Shown: positions 7,602 through 16,086 of the stretch, piece by piece
How positions within the stretch are numbered: the stretch's first letter is position 1
Layout: each line of letters begins with the position of its first letter
Origin: Candidatus Brocadia sp.
GTDB taxonomy: Bacteria > Planctomycetota > Brocadiia > Brocadiales > Brocadiaceae
Length of the DNA stretch: 35,520 nucleotides
NCBI GenBank assembly: GCA_021646415.1
Contig: SOEU01000028.1
Span: 1 to 35,520, forward strand
Reading direction: 5' to 3'
Translations under genes and position numbers: made by a program
Notes under the pieces: generated by a model
Database searches by the model: none
Seen by the model: the letters and a program-made list of their open reading frames with translations, nothing else
Told to the model about the DNA's origin: nothing

Positions 7602-10183
7602 AAAATATTCAAAATTATTTTGACAGTTACAGAAAGTTTTATTACATTGTGGGTATGAAAACACACATTTCAACAACTAAAAATTATTTGTACGATCTGT
7701 TAAAAAAGAAGTACCACACCTCTGAAGTTATCCGTGCCCAAATAGTCGAAATACAGGAAAAAATAAGAGAGCGGGTGGTTAAAGAACCACGGAAATCTTT
7801 TGCCGTTAGATTTAAAGGGCAGGTCATTGGCACTTCTTTTGAGAAAACCCTTAAAATTATTTCAAAACGCCTTTTTATTAAAGGCGAACTCGACAGTATC
7901 AATACCTTTAAAGAACAAGGGCTTGTAGAAGCGAATATGATTGCAACCCTTCCAGAGGTTGAGTCACTTATTCAATACCTTTCAAAACCTCACATTGTGC
8001 TGCACTGTAAAACGGGAATTTCAAAGGGTGCAAGCAATTTATTGATTATTGACGAAGCAGAACAAAACCAACTTGATGATTTCACGCCGGACTATACTCA
8101 CCGCAACTACATTACCCACGCAGAATCTCATGAGAAATATACAGGAAGGCTGGGTGATTATTTAATTTTAAACGGACTACCCTTAACTTCAGAAAAAATC
8201 GGCAGGGAACTCAGATTCAATAAAATTGAAACGAAGAACAAGGTCTTTACGACTACGGGATTGAAAGAGATTTATTTAAACCTCCATTTTATTTCATTGA
8301 TCCTTAAGTTAGATTTAGAGCAACATTATTTGAAATTAAGAATCTTTAATTCGCAAGAAAATGACATAAAAATGGTTGAAGAAAAGATTGACGATTTAGG
8401 TTTCTTCGCAGACATTTTTAATCACATGGCCTCAAGGGACAATCCATTATTGTCTAATGAAAGTTTATTCTTAGATTTAATAAGGCTCCAGCATATCATA
8501 GAAAAGAATAACTGGAAGGCTATTCCGGCTTATACAGGGTATATCTACTCAGCAGCGAACAGACTCAATGATCAATTTAAACTTCTGGAAGAATACAACC
8601 TCTTTTTAACCTATGCAAACTGCATTGAGAAGTTTATTGCCAAGTTAACGAAAAAATTATCAAAACACAAATCAGATATTCACAGCGAGCAGGAAAATTT
8701 AACAGCAAATTATAATGAACTGAAGAAGCTTCAAATAGTTTCGAATCATCCGTTGCTGCAACGTGATTACCAGGAACTATTGAATTCCTTTAGCAAACTG
8801 CTTGCATACCTGGGTTTTCTGGGGATACGAGATACGAAAACCGAAACTGCTGGCAGCACACAGAATGTGGTTGATCTTGCAGGAAAGTCCTCAATAAAAT
8901 TTGGTACACTTGTCAAAAAATGTATTGAGTCAATTTTTTCTGTAACAATCGAGATCTCCACAAAGCCAGTTTTTCGGCAGGATCAAGTTTTGAAAGCAAG
9001 ACAGGAAGAGGACGTTCAAAAACTCATATTTAAATTTAATGAAAATTTGGAAAGGCTATCAAAGTTAAAGACTGTTAGCGGCAGGGAGGCCTTCTTAGAA
9101 GCGAGAAAGTGCGTGCCCCTGCTGACAAATTTGTCTGATATCCTTGACCAACTCAAGGAATTAATTAAGACAGTTGAGAGAAAAAGAGATATACAGGATC
9201 CATTTGATGCTATTTTTGTTAGGTCAAACAAATTCGAAACCCTTTATAAAGAACTTAGTGACTGGGGAATGTTAGAGACTTCAAAAGAAGAAGAATCCGT
9301 CCGGAAAATACTTAAGGGCCTGCAAAAACTTCTGTTTGATAAGCCGTTAAAGGAAAACGCTTATCAGGAAATTATAAACAAGATTTATTCTCTGGAGGAT
9401 TTTATTATAAGCAAAAATAAATCTGCCACCACAATTATATTGAAGCTAAATCAAAATCCTGTTTTTAGAACTGTTATGGATATCAAAACAGGTCTTCAAA
9501 ATATTATTGAAAAAGGCGCCCAAATCAGAAAAATCGATACCTTTAAAAATGAAGCGAAGTTTTTTTCATATAGCGCAAAGGACTTAGAGGATTTTTTAGC
9601 CCAGATCGTCAGATTCCACGAAGAACTGAAAGATACCTGTTATTATAAAAATATATCAGCGTTTGAAGACATCGAAAAAAAGTTTGATCGCTTAATTGAT
9701 GAGGTTAAAGGCATTGATGACCGTATTTCATCACATACCAGAGATAAAGATCAGAAGATATCCAAGGAACCGGATATTTATATTGACTATTTAAAAAGTT
9801 CTCAATTAGCGAGAAAAAATTTAGAAAAGGCGATTCTCCTCTTGCAAAACCAAATCGCTCAAATCGACGGATTTATGCACGATATTGAAAACAATTTGTA
9901 CCGGCATTCTTTTATTCATTCGGGGGTAGCAACAAGTGTTCTTTTTGACCAAATAACCTATTTATTAAGCAATATCGATGTCAAGTTGATTGATATGCCT
10001 ACATCGGCAGAGAATATGTTTAATGAAAGTGTCAGCACGATATTCCACTATCAGGTAGGCGAAACTTTCAAAGAACCAAAACAGGAAGACATTGACGTTT
10101 TAATGAAGGAAATTGACAAAAAAACGATTACCCGAGAATATCAACGTCAGGACAAGGCATCGCCTTATTTACATTTAAGTTAA
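7598..10183 (+). CDS. Unknown large helical protein (861 aa)
   Basis: A large cytoplasmic-type protein without signal peptide or membrane spans. The N-terminal 250 residues look mixed alpha/beta (for example SFAVRFKGQVIGTSFEKTLK and a LHCKTGISKGASNLLIIDEA segment). The remaining 600 are almost entirely amphipathic helices rich in Lys, Glu, Leu and Ile, with probable coiled-coil stretches. No Walker, nuclease, protease or helicase motif was found. It begins inside the stop codon of the 132-aa gene, so the two form an operon. The codons are more AT-rich than those of neighbours such as dinB, consistent with acquired DNA. Function unknown; a structural or scaffolding role is only a guess. Confidence 0.75.
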   Translation: MKNIQNYFDSYRKFYYIVGMKTHISTTKNYLYDLLKKKYHTSEVIRAQIVEIQEKIRERVVKEPRKSFAVRFKGQVIGTSFEKTLKIISKRLFIKGELDSINTFKEQGLVEANMIATLPEVESLIQYLSKPHIVLHCKTGISKGASNLLIIDEAEQNQLDDFTPDYTHRNYITHAESHEKYTGRLGDYLILNGLPLTSEKIGRELRFNKIETKNKVFTTTGLKEIYLNLHFISLILKLDLEQHYLKLRIFNSQENDIKMVEEKIDDLGFFADIFNHMASRDNPLLSNESLFLDLIRLQHIIEKNNWKAIPAYTGYIYSAANRLNDQFKLLEEYNLFLTYANCIEKFIAKLTKKLSKHKSDIHSEQENLTANYNELKKLQIVSNHPLLQRDYQELLNSFSKLLAYLGFLGIRDTKTETAGSTQNVVDLAGKSSIKFGTLVKKCIESIFSVTIEISTKPVFRQDQVLKARQEEDVQKLIFKFNENLERLSKLKTVSGREAFLEARKCVPLLTNLSDILDQLKELIKTVERKRDIQDPFDAIFVRSNKFETLYKELSDWGMLETSKEEESVRKILKGLQKLLFDKPLKENAYQEIINKIYSLEDFIISKNKSATTIILKLNQNPVFRTVMDIKTGLQNIIEKGAQIRKIDTFKNEAKFFSYSAKDLEDFLAQIVRFHEELKDTCYYKNISAFEDIEKKFDRLIDEVKGIDDRISSHTRDKDQKISKEPDIYIDYLKSSQLARKNLEKAILLLQNQIAQIDGFMHDIENNLYRHSFIHSGVATSVLFDQITYLLSNIDVKLIDMPTSAENMFNESVSTIFHYQVGETFKEPKQEDIDVLMKEIDKKTITREYQRQDKASPYLHLS

Positions 10184-10243
10184 TCTCTCCCTCATCACCT
10201 TAACAATAATCACCTAAAGCGAACATAATACTTTGATAAGAAA

Positions 10244-10801
10244 GTGATACCAAAAAGTTCCGTAAATATACCATATGAGAAACTCCCCTTGGTCAATCGT
10301 GCTGCACCAAAAGCGTTGAGCCGAAGAAACAGGGCAGAAAATACCACAACAGCTGATAGCATTGCGCAGGATGCAAAAGATGCCGAAACAATTCTTAAGC
10401 TTGCAGGGCTGAATGTAAATCAGTCTCTGAAAGTTCTCATGAATACCGACGAAAAGTATATGATCGAAACCCAACCTGACAACGAAGCGGTCCATTCCAC
10501 ACACACTCAAGATATCAGCAAGAGACAAAGAGGCATACGAAGACCACATTACACACGCCTTTTCGCATTTGACAATACTCTCGTATTTCAAGTCGCCTGT
10601 TGCTTGCCTTTAAAGATTATTGCTGCCAGCCTCGACGGCAATCCCGTTTGTGGAAGGATTCTGTACAATAGTTATTCAGAAGAAGGCGGTGGAAAATTAG
10701 TCTACGAGTTTCAGGGGCGAGGTGTTGAAATGATTATAGATCTCATGCGCGGAGAGAGCACAAGGGCACAACGACATATCTTTCGGGGGATAGGACAATA
10801 A
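10244..10801 (+). CDS. Hypothetical protein (185 aa, possibly degenerate)
   Basis: The frame starts with GTG at 10244 and has only a weak RBS. The protein has a disordered, charged N-terminal half (ALSRRNRAEN..., an Ala/Asp-rich helix ETILKLAGLNVNQSLKVL) and a C-terminal half with FDNTLVFQVACCLPLKIIAA and a Gly-rich KLVYEFQGRG segment. The composition changes between the halves, so I cannot rule out a decayed or frameshifted gene. I do not recognise it. It is followed by a strong bidirectional terminator. Confidence 0.4.
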   Translation: MIPKSSVNIPYEKLPLVNRAAPKALSRRNRAENTTTADSIAQDAKDAETILKLAGLNVNQSLKVLMNTDEKYMIETQPDNEAVHSTHTQDISKRQRGIRRPHYTRLFAFDNTLVFQVACCLPLKIIAASLDGNPVCGRILYNSYSEEGGGKLVYEFQGRGVEMIIDLMRGESTRAQRHIFRGIGQ

Positions 10802-10856
10802 GCAAAGCGAGCGGTTCAACTAATCACCATTCTCTGTAAACGAATAGCTACAATAA

Positions 10857-10898
10857 AAAAATTCCCCGGGAAGATAGAATCTCTCCCGGGGAATTTTT
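10857..10898. terminator. Strong bidirectional intrinsic terminator
   Basis: A perfect 15-bp stem (AAAAATTCCCCGGGA, 10857-10871, with TCCCGGGGAATTTTT, 10884-10898) encloses a 12-nt loop and is flanked by A-runs on the left and T-runs on the right. It lies between convergent genes and can end transcription in both directions. Confidence 0.9.
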
Positions 10899-10923
10899 GA
10901 TGAGACAGGACATTTGTACGGTT

Positions 10924-11385
10924 TTAAATCCATTCTTCGGATAAAATATTGCCTTCCAGCCCGACAACAACCTGTTTAACCGGTATCTTACGAGAAGCCT
11001 TTTCGGCACCTTCCTTGGCAATTTGGGCTAAACCAAAACAGCATGGGACCTGCATAATTATAACAGTCAAGGTGTTGATCTTTGCATCATCAATCAATGA
11101 TTTAATCTTCTCGACATAGACTTCCTGATCTGAATCCAGTTTCGGACAGGCAATTCCAATACTTTTTCCTTTCAGATAATCTTTATGAAAATCACCGAGC
11201 GCAAAAGCCGTACAGTCTGCAGCCAGCAAAATATCTTTACCCTGAAAATAAGGTGCTTGCGGAGAAACTAAATGCATCTGTATTGGCCATTGTCTTAATT
11301 GAGAAGGGCGTTTCCCTGTTTCGCTACCCTCTTGACTCGTCTTTTCACTAAAATCGATTGTTCTTGATCCTGGACATCCACTCAT
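10924..11385 (-). CDS. Iron-sulfur-type protein paired with hemerythrin
   Basis: A 153-aa protein matching the C-terminal domain of a group of ferredoxin-like proteins: SGCPGS (Cys4), SQLRQWPIQMHLVSP, a PYFQGKDILLAADCTAFA block (Cys58), IACPKL (Cys80) and MQVPCCFG (Cys115-Cys116). Larger relatives carry an N-terminal 4Fe-4S dicluster region; here there is no CxxCxxC, so this is the short form. The conserved cysteines suggest cluster or metal binding, but the reaction is unknown. The start codon overlaps the end of the hemerythrin gene by 4 nt, so the pair is co-translated. Confidence 0.7.
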   Translation of the reverse strand: MSGCPGSRTIDFSEKTSQEGSETGKRPSQLRQWPIQMHLVSPQAPYFQGKDILLAADCTAFALGDFHKDYLKGKSIGIACPKLDSDQEVYVEKIKSLIDDAKINTLTVIIMQVPCCFGLAQIAKEGAEKASRKIPVKQVVVGLEGNILSEEWI

Positions 11386-12179
11386 TTTGTAACCTCCTGT
11401 AAAAATTTTTCTTCTAATTCAGCAATAAACTTTTCATACTTTCTTGGCAGTTCGTCACCTACTGAGGCGTCTGCGTCATTACACTTACGGAACATTTCAC
11501 CGACTTGGGTCGTGGATAACTGCCGATCAATCCACGGATAAAGAATTTCATCCTCTTTTTTGATGTGTTGCGTTAATAAATCCCTGTAACCAAGGATATG
11601 TTCCTTGATCTGAGTTTTATTTCCTTTTTCAGCACCCTCAACAACCTTCCTGATATGACCCCTTCCCGTATCATGGTCTTTATACATGATCTGGATTATC
11701 TCCGCATTTTCGTCGACGTATTTAAACAATATATCTTCTTCCTTCATATGATGATATTTGTCAGCATACGTGCGAATAAAATCAACACAGTTCAAAATCA
11801 GTTCTTTATCCACAACAATACTGCTCTCGATATAATCAACAATTACCGGAATTAAAGTCAGGAGCCGTTCGATCAATACATGTTCATCAACGAGCTTTTT
11901 GACAGGCGGAGAATAGCTGATTTTTTTCGGGGCTGATTTTTTGGTCGTATCCACCACAGGTTTGGGAACATTCCTATCCGGATAAATAGCTTTTTCTATT
12001 CGGTACATCAGAGTAGCTTCTTGTTCCGGATCGAGATTGTGGATCCCGACGATATCCTTCAGAAGACAACTCCCGACCGAACAGGGGACGCAGCCAATCC
12101 CATATTCATCCAGAATACGACCGACTTCCGGACAGGCTTCGATGATATTCTTTATTTCTTTGTTTAGCACATTGTCCAA
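11382..12179 (-). CDS. Hemerythrin (HHE) domain protein with N-terminal Cys domain
   Basis: A 265-aa protein. Residues 7-65 form a small helical domain of the DUF1858/ScdA-N type (ACPEVGRILDEYGIGCVPC, with Cys30, Cys33 and Cys38). Residues about 90-220 form a hemerythrin-like four-helix bundle with probable di-iron ligands His100, His144 with Glu148, His169, and His205 with Glu209 (HHMKEED and HIKKEDEILYP motifs). Such proteins sense or bind O2 or NO, or repair damaged iron-sulfur clusters. Cytoplasmic, no signal. First gene of a two-gene operon with the iron-sulfur-type protein; a near-consensus promoter inside a dyad precedes it, pointing to tight, signal-dependent expression. Confidence 0.85.
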   Translation of the reverse strand: MDNVLNKEIKNIIEACPEVGRILDEYGIGCVPCSVGSCLLKDIVGIHNLDPEQEATLMYRIEKAIYPDRNVPKPVVDTTKKSAPKKISYSPPVKKLVDEHVLIERLLTLIPVIVDYIESSIVVDKELILNCVDFIRTYADKYHHMKEEDILFKYVDENAEIIQIMYKDHDTGRGHIRKVVEGAEKGNKTQIKEHILGYRDLLTQHIKKEDEILYPWIDRQLSTTQVGEMFRKCNDADASVGDELPRKYEKFIAELEEKFLQEVTK

Positions 12180-12238
12180 AAATACCCTCCTTTTATTGAT
12201 GGTTTTCCGTTATTAATTAAAATTAAAGTCTTAATTTA

Positions 12239-12294
12239 GATGAAATTATAGCTAAAGAATATTATTTATGTCAAGCTATAATCTTTGTTTCATC
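12239..12294 (-). promoter_or_regulatory. Consensus sigma70 promoter inside an inverted repeat (operator)
   Basis: On the minus strand TTGACA (12274 to 12269) and TATAAT (12250 to 12245) are 18 nt apart, both perfect matches, about 65 nt before the hemerythrin ATG. The same bases form a dyad: GATGAAATTATAGCT (12239-12253) is mirrored by AGCTATAA (12274-12281) and, after a 6-nt bulge, TTTCATC (12288-12294). One half-site covers the -10 and the other abuts the -35. A repressor binding here would occlude the promoter. The regulator is unknown. Confidence 0.7.
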
Positions 12295-12391
12295 TTAGCA
12301 TCAACCTCCTGAATAGATTTGATTTCGTACGTCTAAGCCCTCAATCTTTGCAGATTTGACAAACTTTTTCAGTACCAACCATTAACATACA

Positions 12392-13990
12392 CTATTTATA
12401 GAAGTTTGTTGCCTCAGTTTCTTCAACTGGCCTCTTCAGGCAATCCTCAATCATATTAACTTTAAAGCGAACGTCTCCGGTAACTAATGCCTTCACGACG
12501 ACTTTCCATGAGGCTTTTGCCTTTGATGCAAGGGTAGGCAATGGATCAAAGGTTACCGTCTTGCCATCAACGGAGACTGTTCCATTTGTAGGACCAGATG
12601 ATGAAACATATTGCATTGTGTCCTCAAGCATGCAGACAACCTTTATATTAGTTCCTGTTTCGGAACCTTGATTGGTTACCGTAATTTCGTAAGTCAAGTT
12701 ATCTCCAACCTCTATTGGGTCCTCTACATCGATTACCTCAAGAAGGATTGCAGCAATACCCAACACTTCAGTGGTTGCCGACGCTGACACTGGCGCTGCA
12801 CAGACAGCCTTAACCGTAGCAATATTCTTTACTACACCCAGACCATTATCTTTTAAAGTCACACTAACTTTTCTTGAATCTCTCGGCTGCAAGGTTCCCA
12901 AATTCCATGTTACCGTGTTACCAGAAAATATACCTCCTTGACCAGCACTTATGAAAGTTGCATTTCCTGGTATTACATCTTCAATGGTTGCTGATGCGGC
13001 AGGTCCATCACCTTTATTGCTTACATCAATATTGTAAGTAATATTTCGTCCTGTATAAACCTTTTCTGGACCTCTTTTTTTGATGGTAAGTAACGGTTGT
13101 TTTACAATAGTTGTGACAGTATTAGATTCTGCACGCAATCCACCTTCAGCAACAACTGTTGCGGTATTACTGAACTTTCCTGTTTTGTCTGCCTTCACAG
13201 ACAGGGCAATTTCTCTCGACTCCCCCGGCTTTAAAATACCAATTTCTTGAACTATATCACTTTTGCCATCCACCGTTCTTAATCCAGGGGCTAACGAATC
13301 TTTTACCTGCAAATTTTGCGCAACACCCGTACCCGTATTTGTTACCACCAGGCTCATTGGTATTGTATCACAAAGCAAAACCTCTTTAGGGGCACTCTTG
13401 GTGATGGTTAATTTTGGCTCCACGGCATTTGTTATATTACAAAGCGGCGGTAAGTTATATGCCACATCTGTACAAAACGGCATATCCCCGGTTTCTAAGG
13501 GTACACCGGTAATCCGTATTATTTTTGTTTCTGCCGGATTCAAGTCTCCTATAAACCATTTTGCCGTACCCTCTCTGATCTCCTTTTCCACCTTTGGTAT
13601 AGAACCTCTTAGTTTATACTTGTGGGAAAAAGTCTCGGTTACTTCAACATTTTTTATTCTTTCACCAGTACGATTAGTAATTTTAATAGTATAATTAAAC
13701 AGCTTATTAACCTGGATTTCAGCGGGCGCATCCTTTTCTATAGAAACAACTCCATACTCTTTCCTGCTTGTGGAAAATACTTTAGCTTCACCTGGTTCAT
13801 AAACTGCTTTCGTCTCCCTGCGTTGATGCATGCTTTCATGTCTGTATCCTGGTTCATCTTCTACATGCCCGTGATAATACGGTGGTTTTTCATGCATAAA
13901 AGCACCTTCCTGATAACGGCAACCATACATGCAAGACGTGCCTATGAGAAACGAAAGTAAAAACGTATAACATCTTTTCCAATAACCCAT
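12392..13990 (-). CDS. DUF11-repeat surface lipoprotein (paralogue A)
   Basis: A 532-aa lipoprotein candidate: hydrophobic signal followed by MYGC (Cys24, aligned with the lipobox Cys24 of paralogue B). Residues 37-55 hold a His-rich segment (YYHGHVEDEPGYRHESMH) conserved in paralogue B. The rest consists of about four DUF11-type immunoglobulin-like repeats (VTNTGTGVAQNLQVKDSLAP, VSNKGDGPAASATIEDVIPG, VTNQGSETGTNIKV...). Family members, including chlamydial OmcB, are cell-surface or outer-membrane structural proteins. Several paired Cys in the N-terminal half may form disulfides. RBS AAAGGAG. A terminator ends the paralogue B message only about 55 bp upstream, leaving little room for a promoter, so expression may depend on read-through. 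Confidence 0.8.
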   Translation of the reverse strand: MGYWKRCYTFLLSFLIGTSCMYGCRYQEGAFMHEKPPYYHGHVEDEPGYRHESMHQRRETKAVYEPGEAKVFSTSRKEYGVVSIEKDAPAEIQVNKLFNYTIKITNRTGERIKNVEVTETFSHKYKLRGSIPKVEKEIREGTAKWFIGDLNPAETKIIRITGVPLETGDMPFCTDVAYNLPPLCNITNAVEPKLTITKSAPKEVLLCDTIPMSLVVTNTGTGVAQNLQVKDSLAPGLRTVDGKSDIVQEIGILKPGESREIALSVKADKTGKFSNTATVVAEGGLRAESNTVTTIVKQPLLTIKKRGPEKVYTGRNITYNIDVSNKGDGPAASATIEDVIPGNATFISAGQGGIFSGNTVTWNLGTLQPRDSRKVSVTLKDNGLGVVKNIATVKAVCAAPVSASATTEVLGIAAILLEVIDVEDPIEVGDNLTYEITVTNQGSETGTNIKVVCMLEDTMQYVSSSGPTNGTVSVDGKTVTFDPLPTLASKAKASWKVVVKALVTGDVRFKVNMIEDCLKRPVEETEATNFYK

Positions 13991-14046
13991 ACTTTACTCC
14001 TTTCGAAAGCACGTTGAACACCTATGAAAATAGAAACTCATACTTT

Positions 14047-14090
14047 TAGAAAAAAAGAAAGCCGGAGCGACAATAAAGCGCCCCGGCTTC
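14047..14090 (-). terminator. Intrinsic terminator after paralogue B
   Basis: On the minus strand AAGCCGGGGCG pairs with CGCTCCGGCTT (one mismatch) around a short AT loop, followed by TTTCTTTTTTTC. It lies about 120 bp downstream of the paralogue B stop and just upstream of the paralogue A RBS. Confidence 0.8.
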
Positions 14091-14208
14091 CCCTAATAAT
14101 TTACAGAATTTTGCAACTATTCATCATGGAGACTCAAAACTTCATTTCAGTTCAAACCATCCTGTCAGATAACTCAGCGGTTTGAATCAAGCACTTTACG
14201 CATAAACA

Positions 14209-15813
14209 TTACTCGTAGAAGTTTGTAGCCTCAGTCTCTTCGACAGGTCTCGTCAGGCAATCCTCACTCATGGTAACTTTGAAACGAGCATCTCCTTCAC
14301 TTAATGCCTTAACAACAACACTCCAGGTTGCTTTTTTCTTAGATGCAAGGGTCGGCAAAGATTCAAAGGTTATCGTTTTGCCATCCGCAGAGACTGTCGC
14401 ATTTGTCGGTCCAGAAGAAGATATATATTGCATTGTGTCCTCTAACATGCAGGCAACTTTTACATTTGTACCCGTTTCAGAGCCCTGGTTGGTTACCGTG
14501 ATTTCATATGTCACGTTACTACCAACCTCAATTGGATCCTCTATATCAACTACCTCAAGCAGAATTGCAGGTCTACCCAATACTTCGGTAGTTGCGGACG
14601 CAGAAACTGCATCAGCGCAGTTAGCCCTTGCCGTTGCCGTGTTTTTTACTACACCCATAGCTTTTGGAGTGAAAGTCACACGAACCTTCCTTGAATCCTG
14701 CGGCTGTAAAGCTCCCAAATTCCATGTAACTGTGCTACCCGACATCGTAGCTCCTTCTGTAGCACTTTTAACCGATGTGTTTGCAGGTACAGCGTCATCA
14801 ATAATTGTTGCAGCCGCTACCCCGTCACCCTCATTCTTTACTTCAATATCATAACTAATATCGCGACCCATAAATACCTTATCAGGTCCAGTTTTTGCTA
14901 TCGTAAGTACCGGCTGTTTTACCGTGGTTGTGGTTGTATTGGATTCTGCAGTCAAACCACCCTCTGCAACCACCGTCGCAGTATTGCTAAACGTACCCGT
15001 TTTTTCTGCCTGGACCGTTAATGTCACCTCTTTCGACTCTCCTTGGTTTAACGAGCCAACGTCTAACTCTACGTCAGTTCTACCATCTTGCGTCTTCAAA
15101 CCTTCTGGCAGCGACTCCTGTATCTTAATATTGCTTACCATTCCGGAACCCGTATTGGTTACCACAAATGTCATCGGTATCATATCACAGAGCAAAACCT
15201 CAGATGGTGCACTTTTAGTGATAGCCACCTTCGGCTCCGTAATTACCGGATCCAGGCAAATTTCCGGCAATTTGTATGTTACATCAGTGCAAAATGGCAT
15301 ATTTCCGCTTTGTGTTGGAATACCGCATACATGAATTTCTTTTGTTTCCTCAGGCCCCAATTCTCCCAGGAACCATTTTGCCACGCCTCCACCGCTTCCG
15401 CTTCCCATTTCAGGATCAGAACTTTTTACATCAAAATTCTTTGGAAGGGTCTGAATGACCTCTACATCTTTCACTTTTCTTTTGGTAAGATTAGTGGCTT
15501 TTATTGTATAACAGTATTCCTGACCAACCCGCCCAGCGCATGGCGCCATTTTTTGCAGATAAATGACACTACAACAATCCTTGTTATTTGTGGGATACGC
15601 CCCATCTACAACACACATGTCACCTTTTGGTGGTTCTGGTTCATGCATATGCGTATGTCTTGGTGGTGGTTCATCTTCAACATGTCCGTGGTAGTGTGGC
15701 GGTTTCCCATCTCCCACACCAGATTCATATTTGAAAGCCCCGCACCCATACAGTGTAAATGCCATAACACCAGAAAAAAATAACAATTTATACTTCACAT
15801 TCTTCCCTATCAT
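14209..15813 (-). CDS. DUF11-repeat surface lipoprotein (paralogue B)
   Basis: A 534-aa lipoprotein with lipobox LYGC (Cys24). A His/Pro-rich acidic segment (HYHGHVEDEPPPRHTHMHEP, 40-59) could bind metal. DUF11-type Ig-like repeats follow, with the last about 130 residues nearly identical to paralogue A (AILLEVVDIEDPIEVGSNVT, CMLEDTMQYISSSGPTN). It has extra Cys pairs (KDCCS, APCAG) near 77-92. Likely a cell-surface structural lipoprotein. RBS AAGGAGG. It lies directly downstream of a GEMM-like riboswitch with terminator (15923-16052), so expression is probably set by a second messenger at the level of transcription elongation. Confidence 0.85.
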   Translation of the reverse strand: MIGKNVKYKLLFFSGVMAFTLYGCGAFKYESGVGDGKPPHYHGHVEDEPPPRHTHMHEPEPPKGDMCVVDGAYPTNNKDCCSVIYLQKMAPCAGRVGQEYCYTIKATNLTKRKVKDVEVIQTLPKNFDVKSSDPEMGSGSGGGVAKWFLGELGPEETKEIHVCGIPTQSGNMPFCTDVTYKLPEICLDPVITEPKVAITKSAPSEVLLCDMIPMTFVVTNTGSGMVSNIKIQESLPEGLKTQDGRTDVELDVGSLNQGESKEVTLTVQAEKTGTFSNTATVVAEGGLTAESNTTTTTVKQPVLTIAKTGPDKVFMGRDISYDIEVKNEGDGVAAATIIDDAVPANTSVKSATEGATMSGSTVTWNLGALQPQDSRKVRVTFTPKAMGVVKNTATARANCADAVSASATTEVLGRPAILLEVVDIEDPIEVGSNVTYEITVTNQGSETGTNVKVACMLEDTMQYISSSGPTNATVSADGKTITFESLPTLASKKKATWSVVVKALSEGDARFKVTMSEDCLTRPVEETEATNFYE

Positions 15814-15922
15814 CTAATCCTCCTTTTCTAAAATAAGGGTCTTACGGTCTCAGCACGAAAGCATCTCTTTATATTAAAGATGTGTTTTATTGGATGCACA
15901 GATTGTCTTTGTAGTTATTGAT

Positions 15923-15972
15923 AAAAAAACCTTACTGCAAAAATATTTATTTAAACATCTTCGGCAGTAAGG
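15923..15972 (-). terminator. Riboswitch expression-platform terminator (RNA 1)
   Basis: On the minus strand CCTTACTGC (15972 to 15964) pairs perfectly with GCAGTAAGG (15938 to 15930), followed by seven T. The left arm is also the 3' strand of the aptamer, so the two folds exclude each other. Confidence 0.75.
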
Positions 15973-16052
15973 CTGTCTTTCCTACCATACATCCCTGTAA
16001 GTATAAAGACCCTTTCCTTTTGCATCCCCTAACTGCTCGGGGTCTGCCTTTT
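15958..16052 (-). ncRNA. GEMM-like (cyclic-di-GMP-I) riboswitch upstream of paralogue B
   Basis: Reading on the minus strand: GGCAGACC, a CCCC...GGGG hairpin, GATGCAAAAGG, AAAGGGTCTTTA, ACAGGGATG, then AAAGACAGCC and CTGCCGAAG. The opening GGCA pairs with the closing TGCC. The order (GGCAAACC-hairpin-GGnACGCAAAGCC-GGGTCT-...-AGCC-...-TGCCGAA) follows the cyclic-di-GMP-I consensus with several deviations. Assignment rests on remembered consensus; structure plus terminator are direct. A TTGATT/GATAAC promoter lies just upstream. Confidence 0.6.
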
Positions 16053-16058
16053 CTTGAT

Positions 16059-16086
16059 GTTATCTAAAATTTAGCATCAAAATCAA
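16059..16086 (-). promoter_or_regulatory. Possible promoter of RNA 1
   Basis: On the minus strand TTGATT (16086 to 16081), 16-nt spacer, GATAAC (16064 to 16059), placing the start at about the first base of the aptamer. Both boxes deviate from consensus. Confidence 0.35.
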
